A stretch of 64,000 nt of DNA from Acidobacteriota bacterium (GCA_019639255.1 JAHBSF010000010.1:44814-108813); one strand, 5' to 3'; positions 1 to 8,414 are shown, counted from the stretch's first letter. Notes: generated by a model not told the origin, from the letters alone. Numbers and translations: made by a program.

Positions 1-119
1 TTTCCGTCGAGGGCGGGGAGCTTACTCCGACGCTGAAGGTTCGCCGCAAGTTCGTCGAGGACAAGCACCGCGATCTCATCGACGGGCTTTATCCGAAGAC
101 GGAGGTCGAACTGGGCTGA
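1..119 (+). CDS. Long-chain acyl-CoA ligase (AMP-binding), C-terminal end only
   Basis: The window opens inside a gene whose last 38 codons (reading from base 3 to a TGA at 117-119) are visible. The ending with [13 protein letters not shown] followed by DLIDGLY is the typical C-terminus of long-chain fatty acid-CoA ligases, where the lysine of the TPTLK segment lies in the mobile C-terminal domain that completes acyl-adenylate formation. Everything upstream is outside the window, so substrate range cannot be judged. A family A palindrome follows after 2 bases. Confidence 0.75.
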   Translation, partial: SVEGGELTPTLKVRRKFVEDKHRDLIDGLYPKTEVELG

Positions 120-121
120 AG

Positions 122-261
122 AAGAGCAGATAACGGAACAAACGGAAACAGACGAAAACAAACGAAAACAGACGGAAAAGACCGAAAAGAGGGAAAAGAG
201 GGAAGAGATCACACCCTTCCGTTTGTTTCGTCTATTTCCGTTTGTTCCGTTATCTGCTCTT
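122..261. repeat. Family A palindrome, copy A1 (extended loop)
   Basis: The left arm starts AAGAGCAGATAACGGAACAA at 122 and the right arm ends with its reverse complement at 261. About 33 bases pair at the outside. The interior holds extra GAAAACAAACG and GGGAAAAGA modules on the left only, so this copy has a longer unpaired centre than the others. It lies between the acyl-CoA ligase end and the start of the phosphatase gene at 276, so it could end transcription of the first gene; the run of T after the hairpin is short. Confidence 0.85.
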
Positions 262-275
262 TCAGAGGCGGATTT

Positions 276-2423
276 ATGCCGGATCAGGAAAATTCGCGCC
301 AAGGCCGCGTGCAATTGCTGCGGGAACTGCTGCCGACCACCTTCTGGGGCCGTGCAATGGCGGCCGGGATCGCAGTATGGTTCGTCAATTGGGTTTTCTC
401 CGACGGAGGCGCAATCGGGGGAAGCGCCTGGATCAAGACATTGATTGATCTGGCGTCGGTTGCGGCGCTCATTCCGCTGATCTATTACCTGTTCCGCGCT
501 TCGCGATGGGTGGTGGAGCATCTGCTGTGGCGATTGCGCCGCAGGCTCATAGTCACTTATCTGCTGATAGGTGCGCTGCCGCTCGTGCTCGTGCTCGTGC
601 TCGTTGCGCTCACGGGATACGCGGTGCTCACGCAGTCGAGTTCCAATCTCGTAGCGCGGCAACTCGACGGCTACCTGGAACAATCGCAGTCCGCGGCGCG
701 AGCGCTTGTGCGCGATCTCGGCCGCGCAGCAGAGCCCGGAGCGGCGGAATTGCGCCAGCGCCTGCAGAGTCGCGCCGATGCGCTTTCGCCGGTGTTCCCG
801 GAACTCTCGCTCGGCGTATATCGCGACTACACTACACCCATCGCCGTCGTTACGGCGCCGCGCCGCAACGATCCCCGCATCGATTTCGGATCGTCGCAAG
901 AGGATTGGCCGCAAGCCTTGGCGGGCTGGCTGCGAGAAAGCGAGCAGTTCCACGGCCTTGTGGTTGCATCCGTTCCGGGCAGGGGGCGCGAGGTGCGGGC
1001 GGTGCATTTTCTGCGGTCTGCCGGAGCGGATTCAGCAGCTTCGGCTCCTATGTATTTTTTCAGCTATCCGATCGGCGAGGACCTCGCCGCTCACCTTACG
1101 CGCACGACGGATCTGGAAGTTCGGCCCGGACGCGCGACCTTGCCTTTCATACGGACGCAGAGCGGGGATCTGGTATTCGACAACCGCCAGTTCGAGCGCA
1201 TAGGGCGGCAGCCCGGAATCGCCGCCGCCGATGTCGCGGGTTATCCGATTATCACTACGATCACCGACTGGGAGACGGGCCTGCAGATGGAAAGCGATGC
1301 GCTTTCGGTGGATCCTGCATTTCTGGAGCCGGGACAGATCCTGAGGCGCATTGAACAGTTCCGCACAGGCAGCGGCATCGGCGCGGTGGTGATCGTATTC
1401 ATCGGCGGCGTGGCGATCATATTTCTGATAATTGCGCTTGTAGCGAGCGTGTCGGCGATCGTTCTGACGCGGTCGATTACGGGTGCGGTGCATTCGCTTT
1501 ACCAGGGGACGCAGCGGATCGAGGCCGGAGACCTGGAGCACGAGATCCCCATACGCGGACGCGATCAGTTGAGCGAGCTTGCGGTTTCCTTTAATCGGAT
1601 GACCGGAAGCGTGCGGGAACTTTTGCGCGTGTCGGCGGAAAAACAGCGGCTCGATCAGGAGATGAAGATTGCCGCCGAGGTTCAGGCGCGGCTATTTCCG
1701 CGCGAAGCGCCTGCTGCAACCACGCTGGATCTCGCACCCGGCATCTGCATCCCGGCCCGATCCGTCAGCGGCGATTACTACGATTTCATCCAGGCTGCGC
1801 CCGGGCTTTTGGGCGTAGTTGTTGCCGACGTATGCGGCAAGGGAGTATCGGCGGCGCTTATGATGGCGAACCTTCAGGCCAACCTGCGCGGACAGGTAAT
1901 GGCCTACCGCGACGCTTACGGCGAGAGCGCCGAATTGCCCGAGGCGCGCGTCCGCCGCATAGTGGATCGCGTCAACCGGCAGCTTGCCGGCTCGATGATG
2001 GATTCCAACTACGTAACGCTTTTTTACGCCGAATTCGACGAAACGCGCTGCGTTATGCATTACACGAACGCAGGTCACAATCCTCCGCTGCTGCTGCGCG
2101 CCGGGGATGCAGGCGGGCCCGTGATTGAGCGGCTCGATTGCGGCGGAACCGTGATCGGGCTTTTTCGCGATGCACAGTACGAGGAAGCGCAAGTGGAGTT
2201 CGGAAGCGGCGACCTGCTTGTAGTGTATACGGACGGATTGCTCGAGGCTCGCAGCGCGGACGGCGAAGAATTCGGCGAACAGCGTCTGACGCAACTGCTG
2301 ATGGATGCTTCGCAAATGCCGGCGGCGGAAATCGAAACCCTGATTTTGCATGCTGTACGCGACTGGACGGGCGGCGCCGAGCAGGAGGACGATCTGACGC
2401 TGGTGGTTGTGCACGGGCGCTGA
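276..2423 (+). CDS. Membrane-bound PP2C-type serine phosphatase with HAMP domain (RsbU/SpoIIE family)
   Basis: This 715-residue protein is predicted to dephosphorylate a serine-phosphorylated anti-anti-sigma type protein in response to an extracytoplasmic signal. Three hydrophobic segments lie in the first 117 residues, followed by a roughly 250-residue extracytoplasmic sensor region, a fourth segment at about 366-398 and a HAMP domain at about 399-450. The PP2C catalytic domain fills 480-712; metal-binding acidic residues are seen in SGDYYDF (about 496), VADVCGKG (about 515), YTDGLLEA and EQEDDLTLVVV. The ATG at 276 is preceded by AGAGGCGG. No partner anti-sigma or STAS gene is adjacent, so the regulated pathway is unknown. 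The family assignment is firm; the signal is not deducible. Confidence 0.9.
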   Translation: MPDQENSRQGRVQLLRELLPTTFWGRAMAAGIAVWFVNWVFSDGGAIGGSAWIKTLIDLASVAALIPLIYYLFRASRWVVEHLLWRLRRRLIVTYLLIGALPLVLVLVLVALTGYAVLTQSSSNLVARQLDGYLEQSQSAARALVRDLGRAAEPGAAELRQRLQSRADALSPVFPELSLGVYRDYTTPIAVVTAPRRNDPRIDFGSSQEDWPQALAGWLRESEQFHGLVVASVPGRGREVRAVHFLRSAGADSAASAPMYFFSYPIGEDLAAHLTRTTDLEVRPGRATLPFIRTQSGDLVFDNRQFERIGRQPGIAAADVAGYPIITTITDWETGLQMESDALSVDPAFLEPGQILRRIEQFRTGSGIGAVVIVFIGGVAIIFLIIALVASVSAIVLTRSITGAVHSLYQGTQRIEAGDLEHEIPIRGRDQLSELAVSFNRMTGSVRELLRVSAEKQRLDQEMKIAAEVQARLFPREAPAATTLDLAPGICIPARSVSGDYYDFIQAAPGLLGVVVADVCGKGVSAALMMANLQANLRGQVMAYRDAYGESAELPEARVRRIVDRVNRQLAGSMMDSNYVTLFYAEFDETRCVMHYTNAGHNPPLLLRAGDAGGPVIERLDCGGTVIGLFRDAQYEEAQVEFGSGDLLVVYTDGLLEARSADGEEFGEQRLTQLLMDASQMPAAEIETLILHAVRDWTGGAEQEDDLTLVVVHGR

Positions 2424-2450
2424 TTTGCGGAACTTTGGCTCGGTTCGGGC

Positions 2451-3491
2451 GTGAAGTCTGTCGTGAGCGTAAATACAGATAACGAAACAATCGGAACGGA
2501 ACGGAACAAACGCAGGCAACGGGGTTGCCGCAGGTTGGGGTTCAATCCGTTTGTTTTGGGCTTTGTTGCGCATCTGGGGCTGGGGATTGTCCTGGCGGCG
2601 GGCACGGTTGCGGGGCAGGATCGCGGGCGCGGAACCGCCTACCTTGGAGCGTTTCTCGGAGATGTAACCGAGGAGCGGGTGCGCGAATTGAAGCTGACGG
2701 AGTTGCGCGGAGCCGTGGTGGGTCGGGTAGTGCCGGAGAGTCCGGCTGAGAAGGCCGGGTTGCAGGAGGGCGATGTCATAGTTCGTTTCCGCAGCGAGCC
2801 GGTGGAGGGGCGCGAGCATTTCTTCCGCCTGCTCGGCGAGACCCGGCCCGGAACGATCGTGACGCTGGGCATAAGCCGCGGCGGGACTGTGACAAACGTA
2901 CACATTACCCTCGGCGAAAGACGCGGGCCGCTCCAGGATTCGAGGCGGCGGATGTTTGCCGAAGCCGACGAGACGCGCGCCGCGGGTGAGCGATTCGCTC
3001 AGGAAGCTGAAGCGGCACGGCAGAAGGGCGACGAAAAGGAGGCTCAGGAACTCGCTGAGGTGTCGGCCCAGCTTCTCAAACAGTCAGAGGAGTTGAGGGC
3101 CGAAATCGAAAAACTGCTCGAAGCCCGCGATGCCGCCGGACAGTCCGATCCGAGACCCTCCAACTACAGCCTCGGCCCCAACCGGCATCTGCTCGGCGCC
3201 TCGGTTGTCCCCCTGAGCGAACAGCTTGCGGCTTATTTCAACGTGCCGGGTTCGGGCGGAGTGCTCGTCGCCGAGGTCAGACCGGGCGGCCTGATAGAGC
3301 GGGCCGGAATAAGGGTCGGCGATTGCATTACGGCGGTAAACGGCGATCGCATCTATTCGGTGCAGGACCTGTCCCGCCAGGTGCAGCGATTGTCGCGTGC
3401 GGAAGGCGCAGCGCAGAAACCCGAATCCGTTTTTGCCGTAGTGCGCGACCGCCGCGAGATCGAAGTTCGGACGGAAATCGGCGGAAGATAG
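2451..3491 (+). CDS. Secreted protein with two PDZ domains
   Basis: The 346-residue product has a hydrophobic signal-like segment (residues about 32-55) followed by a PDZ domain (about 60-145, with SPAEKAGLQEGDVIVRF), a Glu/Ala/Lys-rich predicted helical or coiled-coil stretch (about 160-220) and a second PDZ domain (about 250-335, GGLIERAGIRVGDCITAV). No protease catalytic domain is present, so it is a scaffold or substrate-binding protein, not an HtrA protease. The start is uncertain: the GTG at 2451 gives a polar 30-residue lead that is partly translated family A repeat, and a TTG near 2534 just before the hydrophobic segment is a plausible alternative. The TAG stop lies inside the left arm of repeat A2. 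Confidence 0.8.
   Translation: MKSVVSVNTDNETIGTERNKRRQRGCRRLGFNPFVLGFVAHLGLGIVLAAGTVAGQDRGRGTAYLGAFLGDVTEERVRELKLTELRGAVVGRVVPESPAEKAGLQEGDVIVRFRSEPVEGREHFFRLLGETRPGTIVTLGISRGGTVTNVHITLGERRGPLQDSRRRMFAEADETRAAGERFAQEAEAARQKGDEKEAQELAEVSAQLLKQSEELRAEIEKLLEARDAAGQSDPRPSNYSLGPNRHLLGASVVPLSEQLAAYFNVPGSGGVLVAEVRPGGLIERAGIRVGDCITAVNGDRIYSVQDLSRQVQRLSRAEGAAQKPESVFAVVRDRREIEVRTEIGGR
2477..2512 (+). repeat. Family A half arm inside the N-terminal coding region of the PDZ protein
   Basis: AGATAACGAAACAATCGGAA and the following bases match the left arm of family A, but no matching right arm is found downstream. It is read in frame as part of the PDZ gene if translation starts at 2451. It is either a decayed repeat in the leader or a repeat that has been taken into the coding region. 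Confidence 0.55.
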
Positions 3492-3604
3492 GAGAGATAA
3501 CGAAACAGACGGAATAAACTGAACATACGGAAAGAAAGCCTGACTATGCTTCTTTCCGTATGTTCAGTTTATTCCGTCTGTTTCGTTATCTCTCCTATCT
3601 TCCG
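3482..3604. repeat. Family A palindrome, copy A2 (near-perfect, longest arms)
   Basis: The arms are about 57 bases each with a loop of roughly 15 bases and essentially no mismatches. Pairing extends beyond the usual AGAGATAACG end to CGGAAGATAG / CTATCTTCCG, so the last codons and TAG stop of the upstream PDZ gene are part of the left arm. Modules here are GAAACAGACG, GAATAAACTG and AACATACGG, a different set from the other copies, yet both arms carry the same set. Confidence 0.92.
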
Positions 3605-3659
3605 GTGTATAATTTGTCGGACGCCGGGGGGGGCGGAAAGCCAGTATTGGGAGAGGGAA

Positions 3660-4163
3660 ATGCAACAGATCAATACAGTCGCAGAACCGAACATCGAAAC
3701 GCCCGCCGGCGCGCCGCTGGGATCAATCGCGTCTACACCCGAGCAGGCTGCACACGAGCAGGCTTCAAAGCCGGCGGTCCTGCGCCCGATCGGAGATATC
3801 ATCAGGGATCTTTCAAAAGAACTCGCCGACCGGCACATCAAGACCAAGACGATCAAGGGGCAGCGGATCAATTTCATTACGTGGTATCACGCGGTGAAGT
3901 ATCTGGATCTGTATGCGCCCGGCTGGTCGGGCGAAGTGCGGTCGGTTACGGAGGTAGGCGGCCGCGTTATAGTCGTCTACCGCCTGTCGATCCCGGCGCT
4001 CGAAGGCGTGATCCGGCGCGAGGCGACGGGCCAGGAATCGGACTGGGACGAAGAGGAAGAAACCAAGTACGGCGACCCAAGCTCCAACGCCGAAGCCATG
4101 GCCTTCAAACGCGCGGCTGCAAAATTCGGCCTGGGCCTTTACCTCTACGATCGCAAGAAGTAA
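3660..4163 (+). CDS. Rad52/DdrA-like single-strand annealing protein
   Basis: The 167-residue product resembles the Rad52 superfamily (DdrA/Rad52-22 group): a short N-terminal tail, then a segment with INFITWYHAVKYLDLYAPGW, a strand-rich core, and a C-terminal SSNAEAMAFKRAAAKFGLGL motif typical of these DNA-end-binding annealing proteins. It would bind single-stranded DNA during repair or recombination in the cytoplasm. The ATG at 3660 is chosen because GGGAGAGGGAA lies just upstream; the reading frame continues upstream only through repeat A2. The gene stands alone with no phage or recombinase neighbour, so it is probably a chromosomal repair gene and not part of a phage recombination module. 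Assignment is from motif recall, not a search. Confidence 0.75.
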   Translation: MQQINTVAEPNIETPAGAPLGSIASTPEQAAHEQASKPAVLRPIGDIIRDLSKELADRHIKTKTIKGQRINFITWYHAVKYLDLYAPGWSGEVRSVTEVGGRVIVVYRLSIPALEGVIRREATGQESDWDEEEETKYGDPSSNAEAMAFKRAAAKFGLGLYLYDRKK

Positions 4164-4170
4164 AAATCCA

Positions 4171-4225
4171 ACAATCAATCAACAATCAATCAACAATCAA
4201 TCAACAATCAATCAACAATCAATCA
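4171..4225. repeat. Tandem repeat, five exact 11-bp units
   Basis: The unit ACAATCAATCA repeats five times without change directly after the stop codon of the annealing-protein gene. The unit length is close to one helical turn. The region is AT-rich compared with its surroundings and is followed by a small hairpin. No coding content. Confidence 0.95.
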
Positions 4226-4235
4226 AAACAATACG

Positions 4236-4256
4236 ATCAACGATACGATCGTTGAT
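4236..4256. promoter_or_regulatory. Small perfect hairpin upstream of oxidoreductase gene
   Basis: ATCAACGAT pairs perfectly with ATCGTTGAT around a 3-base loop, 43 bases before the oxidoreductase start. It lacks a T tract, so a terminator is unlikely on its own; it may be an operator or a by-product of the adjacent ATCAA-rich tandem array. Function unknown. Confidence 0.5.
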
Positions 4257-4298
4257 TATCGACCGATCGACGATCAAAAAACGGATTTCTCGACCCGA

Positions 4299-5375
4299 AT
4301 GAAAACGTGGAAGATTGCCGGGATAAGTTTCGATCACATGCATATGGGCGATCTGCTGAGGATGGTCTACAACCATCCTCGGGCCGAGATCGCAGGCATA
4401 TGCGATGAAAATCCGGAACGGATGCGGGACGCTGCTGCGAATTTTTCCATCGCTCCCGGCGCAATGTTTACCGATCCGCACGATTGCCTTCGCGCCGCTT
4501 CGCCCGACATCGTCATTCTGTGTCCGGCAACGGCGCGGCACGCGGAAATGGTCGAAATCGTCGCGCCCTACGGCGCGCACATACTTGTGGAAAAGCCCAT
4601 GGCCGCATCGCTGTCGGATGCCGACAGGATGATCCGCGCAGTCGAAGCGACGGGCAAAACCCTCGTAATCAACTGGCCGATAGTCTGGTCGCCGCCGCAC
4701 CGTACGGCGATGCGGCTGATAGAGGAAGGCGCAATCGGCGAAGTCCGCGAGGTGCACCATTACGGCGGCAACCGCGGGCCGCTCTATCACGTTGCCGACA
4801 AGATCGAAGTGAGCGAGGAAGAAGTTGCCCGTCTCAAACCCGAGAGCTGGTGGTATCGCAGGGACAAGGGCGGCGGGTCGCTGCTCGATTACCTGGGCTA
4901 CGGTGCAACGCTCGGCGCCTGGTATCACGGGGGGCGCGTTCCGATCGAGGTTACCACGATTGTGGATCAGACGCCGGGGCTTGAGGTGGATGAACACAGC
5001 GTCACGGTTGCGCGCTACGAGTCGGGGCTATCCAAATTCGAAACGCGCTGGGGTACTTTCACCGATCCGTGGACCTTACAGCCGCAGCCCAAATGCGGGT
5101 TTGTCATCGTCGGATCGGCCGGAACGATTGCCAGCTATGATTACGAACCCGTGATACACGTTCAAACGCGCGAGCATCCCGTGGCGCATACCGTGCCCGT
5201 GGATGAACTCGTTGCTCCGTTTCAGAATCCGGTTCAATATCTGATTCATTGCCTTGAATCCGGCGCGAGGGTGGAAGGCCCGCTTTCGCCCGAACTGAGC
5301 CGCAAAGGACAACAAATCGTCGATACGGCGGTTGCCAGCGCCCGCGCGCGCCGCACGCTGCCGCTGATCGAATAA
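4299..5375 (+). CDS. Gfo/Idh/MocA family NAD(P)-dependent oxidoreductase
   Basis: The 358-residue protein has an N-terminal nucleotide-binding fold and a C-terminal alpha/beta substrate domain. The usual GxGxxG loop is replaced by GISFDHMHMGDLL, a variant seen in some branches of this family, while the characteristic EKP motif is intact (HILVEKPMA, about residue 96). The substrate is likely a sugar, inositol or sugar acid but cannot be fixed from sequence. Downstream on the same strand are a SIS protein, a MetE-core protein and a UlaG-like hydrolase, a set hinting at sugar or amino-sugar metabolism, although repeat B1 separates it from them. Confidence 0.85.
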   Translation: MKTWKIAGISFDHMHMGDLLRMVYNHPRAEIAGICDENPERMRDAAANFSIAPGAMFTDPHDCLRAASPDIVILCPATARHAEMVEIVAPYGAHILVEKPMAASLSDADRMIRAVEATGKTLVINWPIVWSPPHRTAMRLIEEGAIGEVREVHHYGGNRGPLYHVADKIEVSEEEVARLKPESWWYRRDKGGGSLLDYLGYGATLGAWYHGGRVPIEVTTIVDQTPGLEVDEHSVTVARYESGLSKFETRWGTFTDPWTLQPQPKCGFVIVGSAGTIASYDYEPVIHVQTREHPVAHTVPVDELVAPFQNPVQYLIHCLESGARVEGPLSPELSRKGQQIVDTAVASARARRTLPLIE

Positions 5376-5384
5376 GGGAGCGGA

Positions 5385-5628
5385 GAGTGAGAAGAAGAAG
5401 AAAGTACTGAGTGCTCTGTAAACAAAGTTCTTTGAGTTTTTCAGCCGCGGAGCGGCGAAGGATCTGTAGCCTGGTGCGTGAGCGCCAGGTCAGCAGGCGA
5501 AAAACGTCCGAGCCCTGAAAGGGCGAAAGATCTTCCGCCGGGGCTGGCGCCGCTTCTCTACACTTACAGCCTTTTCGCCGCTTCTCGGCTGAAACATTCA
5601 AAGCACTTTCTTCTCTCTTCTCGGCACT
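5385..5628. repeat. Family B/C nested palindrome, copy B1 (internally shortened)
   Basis: The outer shell is AGAAGAAGAAAGTACTGAGT on the left and the AGCACTTTCTTCTC type on the right. Inside is the B core beginning CTCTGTAAACAAAG, then TTTTTCAGCCGCGGAGCGGC, the GTGCGTGAGCGCCAGGTCAG segment and the AGCCCTGAAAGGGCG hairpin. The CCCTGGGCTACAG part of the right core arm seen in other copies is missing. The element reaches to 4 bases before the ATG of the SIS gene, so the whole 5' leader of that gene is repeat. Confidence 0.88.
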
Positions 5629-5632
5629 CATT

Positions 5633-6403
5633 ATGACTGCCGCAACGAACTATTTCGACAAAGCGCTGGATTTGATCAGCCGTTTGCGTGCAACGCAAAT
5701 GGATTCCATAGAAGACGCCTCGCGGATATGCGCCGGCAGTATTGCGCAAGGGGGGCTTGTATTCCTCTTCGGCAACGGTCATTCGCGTATGATGTGCGAG
5801 GAGATGACGCCGCGACAGGGCTGTTTCCCCGGCTTTGTCGCTCTGGTCGAACTTTCGCTCTCAAATCATGCGTCGATCGTGGGCGCGAACGGATTGAGGG
5901 CGCCGCTGCATCTCGAAAAATACGAGGGTTACGCAGAAGAAATCCTCAAGGGCTTCAAATTCGGTCCGCACGACGCCTTCATAGTGATTTCTACAAGCGG
6001 CATCCGGCCCGTCGTGGTCGAGATGGCGATGGGAGCCAAGGCGCGCGGATTGCCCGTCATAGGCGTATGTTCGCGCGAACACTGCACTGCGTCGCCGCCC
6101 GCGCATTCTTCGGGGAAAAAACTCGTAGACGTAGCCGATCTCGTGATAGACAACTGTTGCCCGCCGGGCGACTGCATAGTCGAACTCGACGGGCTTGAAT
6201 GGCGCACGGGGCCGGCCTCGACCGTTACGGGCGCGCTGATAATAAACATGCTGCGCTGCCGCACGGCGGAGCTTTTGCTCGAAAGCGGAATCAGGCCGGA
6301 GCTGCTGCCGAGCCATCAGTTTGTCGGCAATACAAACGCGGCCGAACAACTCGAAAAATTTTACGACGCTTACAGACGCAGCCTCGCCCACCTCTACCGA
6401 TGA
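5633..6403 (+). CDS. SIS-domain protein (UPF0309-like sugar isomerase family)
   Basis: The 256-residue protein carries a single SIS (sugar isomerase) domain with LFGNGHSRMMCEEM as the phosphosugar-binding loop and ISTSGIRPVVVEMA (about residue 117) as the second Ser-rich loop, plus GNTNAAEQLEKFYDAY near the C-terminus. The proteins of this group bind phosphorylated sugars; the actual reaction is not established. The ATG at 5633 has no good ribosome-binding site because repeat B1 abuts it. The stop overlaps the start of the next gene (ATGA), so the two are translationally coupled. Confidence 0.8.
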   Translation: MTAATNYFDKALDLISRLRATQMDSIEDASRICAGSIAQGGLVFLFGNGHSRMMCEEMTPRQGCFPGFVALVELSLSNHASIVGANGLRAPLHLEKYEGYAEEILKGFKFGPHDAFIVISTSGIRPVVVEMAMGAKARGLPVIGVCSREHCTASPPAHSSGKKLVDVADLVIDNCCPPGDCIVELDGLEWRTGPASTVTGALIINMLRCRTAELLLESGIRPELLPSHQFVGNTNAAEQLEKFYDAYRRSLAHLYR

Positions 6404-7434
6404 AAGAAAAACCGCTGAGGACTACCGTGATAGGCAGCTATCCGTTTCCCGGATGGTTGGAGTTTGCCTGTCTTCATCTGAGTGAATTCGGCGAGACGGA
6501 TCGCGCCGAGTTGCAGGATGACGCCGTAATCGCCGCGATTCACGATCAGATTACCGCAGGGCTTGACGTCATTACCGACGGCGAGCAGACGCGTCTGGAT
6601 TTCAATCTGTCGTTTTACGGTTTTCTCGAAGGTATAGAACTCGAGGCAGCCGCGCCGCGCCGCTTCGGACCTCCGGCGCACGATCAGCGCGGCCGGCGCC
6701 GGGTAACGAGTGAAATCCGCGCCCCGCGCGGCCTTGGCGCAGTGGCCGAATGGAAGCGCCTGCAACGCCTTGCTCCCGCCGGCCCGTCTCTTAAAGCCAG
6801 CGTGCCCGGCCCCTATACGCTCAGCGGAAGGCTGATTCCGAACGATCGGTATCCCGACCGGTATGCGCTTGCAGAAGCGTTGCTGCCGATTGTGCGCGCC
6901 GAACTCGAAGATCTCGTTGCCGCCGGGTGCCGGGAGATTACGGTTGATGAACCCTCAATGAGCTGTTATGCGCATCGGGAAGACCCTCGCCGGTTCGTAG
7001 ACATATTCAACCGCACGGTCGAATCGGTGACGGGCAAATGCAGGCTCTCGACGCATCTGTGCTTCGGCAACTACAAGGGGCGCGCCGTGGGTGCGCGCCG
7101 CTACGCGCCGATGTTTCCCGCATTTCTCGATTTCAACGTGGATGAAATTCATCTGGAAATGGCAAGCCGCGAATTCGCCGAAATCGGGATTATCGAGCGT
7201 ATCGCCGAAGTAAAGGACGTTGCGGTCGGGATTATTGACGTCAAGAGCTATTACATAGAAACGCCGGAAGACGCCGCCGCGCGCATACGCCTGTGCCTGC
7301 TGCACGCGCCTGCGGAACGCTTGTCGGTCGCGCCGGATTGCGGATTGAGCCAGACGGCGCGCTGGGCCGCGCGCCAGAAGCTGCAGAATATGGTGGCCGG
7401 CGCCGAGATCGTCAGAAGGGAACTGAACATCTGA
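6400..7434 (+). CDS. MetE C-terminal-domain-only protein (core-MetE-like methyltransferase)
   Basis: The 344-residue protein corresponds to the catalytic C-terminal half of cobalamin-independent methionine synthase. Predicted zinc ligands are present: H219 and C221 in THLCFG, E253 in HLEMAS and C314 in PDCGLS; the DEPSMS motif (about residue 188) is also seen. The N-terminal folate-binding half of full MetE is absent, as in archaeal and core-MetE proteins, which take methyl groups from donors other than methyltetrahydrofolate polyglutamate. The start at 6400 overlaps the stop of the SIS gene by 4 bases. Its role beside sugar genes is unclear; it may be a methyl transfer step in a catabolic route instead of methionine synthesis. 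Confidence 0.8.
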   Translation: MKEKPLRTTVIGSYPFPGWLEFACLHLSEFGETDRAELQDDAVIAAIHDQITAGLDVITDGEQTRLDFNLSFYGFLEGIELEAAAPRRFGPPAHDQRGRRRVTSEIRAPRGLGAVAEWKRLQRLAPAGPSLKASVPGPYTLSGRLIPNDRYPDRYALAEALLPIVRAELEDLVAAGCREITVDEPSMSCYAHREDPRRFVDIFNRTVESVTGKCRLSTHLCFGNYKGRAVGARRYAPMFPAFLDFNVDEIHLEMASREFAEIGIIERIAEVKDVAVGIIDVKSYYIETPEDAAARIRLCLLHAPAERLSVAPDCGLSQTARWAARQKLQNMVAGAEIVRRELNI

Positions 7435-7508
7435 TCCAACCCACACGACATCGAGACGTAATAGAGAGATAACGCAACATTCGAAATGAAACGAAAATTA
7501 CGGAAAAG
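7435..7508 (+). repeat. Motif D plus a left-arm-only family A copy
   Basis: A diverged motif D (CCAACCCACACGACATCGAG) at about 7437 is followed by AGAGAGATAACGCAACATTC and the GAAATGAAACG, AAAATTACGG modules of family A. The matching right arm is gone: the sequence runs straight into the start of the next gene, whose ATG at 7509 falls where the hairpin loop would be. Confidence 0.75.
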
Positions 7509-8414
7509 ATGAACATAAACGGACTTATTCAACCCCTGCTCAAGGACGACGAACTGCTCGACGACATCCGGCAGGCAGGCCATGACTGCGAAAACGCCGG
7601 CGGGTTCAGGTTGTGGTGGCTGGGGCAGGCTGGATTTCTGCTGCAATGGCGCGGCCGTCACCTGCTGTTTGATCCCTACCTCTCGGATTCGCTGACGAAA
7701 AAATACGCCGCAACCGACAAGCCTCACATACGCATGACCGAGCGCGCCGTAGATCCGGCTCGTCTGGATTTCATCGACCTTGTAACATCGAGCCACAACC
7801 ACACCGATCATCTTGATCACGAGACGCTGTGGCCGTTGATGAAATCAAATTCAGACCTGAAGGTGGTTGTGCCCGAAGCCAATCGGGAATTTGCCGCCGA
7901 AAGGCTCAAGTGCGATCCGGAGTGGTTTTCGGGGTGCGATGACGGCGCAACGATCGAGGTCAAAGACTTTCGCATAACCGGGCTCGCAGCCGCACACGAA
8001 GAGGTCGAACGCGACGAAACGGGACGTTGCAGATTTCTGGGCTATATAGTCGAGTTCGGGGACTGGACTGTTTATCACGCCGGAGACAACAAGGGGTTCG
8101 ATGGTATGGCGGCGAGGCTCCTCGAACTCACTCGCGGCAGGCGCGTGGATGCGGCGCTGTTGCCGATCAACGGCCGTAAACCCGAACGCCGGGTGCCGGG
8201 AAACTTCTGGGGCCGCGAGGCGGCCGAGTTTGCTGCGGCGGTAAATGCCCGTATCGCGATACCGATGCACTACGATATGTTTACTTTCAATACGGAAACG
8301 CCCGAAGAATTCACCTCCGCAGCCGCCCGGTTGGGCCAACCCGTTTGCGTGCTCAGGTGCGGAGAGCGCTGGTCGAGCGATGAGACACGTTCGCCCGGCG
8401 CTGAAGAGAGATGA
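7509..8414 (+). CDS. Metallo-beta-lactamase-fold hydrolase, UlaG-like
   Basis: The 301-residue protein has the metallo-beta-lactamase metal motif SHNHTDHLD (H96, H98, D100, H101), an N-terminal WWLGQAGFLLQWRG segment typical of UlaG/YtnP-like lactonases, HAGDNKGFDG for the bridging Asp, and PMHYDMFTFN for the last His. UlaG opens L-ascorbate 6-phosphate; here the substrate is only inferred to be a phosphorylated or sugar lactone-like compound. The start codon lies in what would be the loop of a half family A repeat. The TGA stop is inside the left arm of repeat A3. Confidence 0.82.
   Translation: MNINGLIQPLLKDDELLDDIRQAGHDCENAGGFRLWWLGQAGFLLQWRGRHLLFDPYLSDSLTKKYAATDKPHIRMTERAVDPARLDFIDLVTSSHNHTDHLDHETLWPLMKSNSDLKVVVPEANREFAAERLKCDPEWFSGCDDGATIEVKDFRITGLAAAHEEVERDETGRCRFLGYIVEFGDWTVYHAGDNKGFDGMAARLLELTRGRRVDAALLPINGRKPERRVPGNFWGREAAEFAAAVNARIAIPMHYDMFTFNTETPEEFTSAAARLGQPVCVLRCGERWSSDETRSPGAEER

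Noticed and set aside
1692..2903. Minus-strand frame of about 400 codons across the phosphatase and PDZ genes
   Set aside because: It is antisense to two well-supported genes and has no family resemblance.
3546..3659. N-terminal extension of the annealing protein with SVCSVYSVCFVISPI-like sequence
   Set aside because: It is the translation of the right arm of repeat A2; a good ribosome-binding site and family start lie at 3660. Similar VLFRLFR-type leads before the genes at 15617, 44916 and 61312 were dropped for the same reason.
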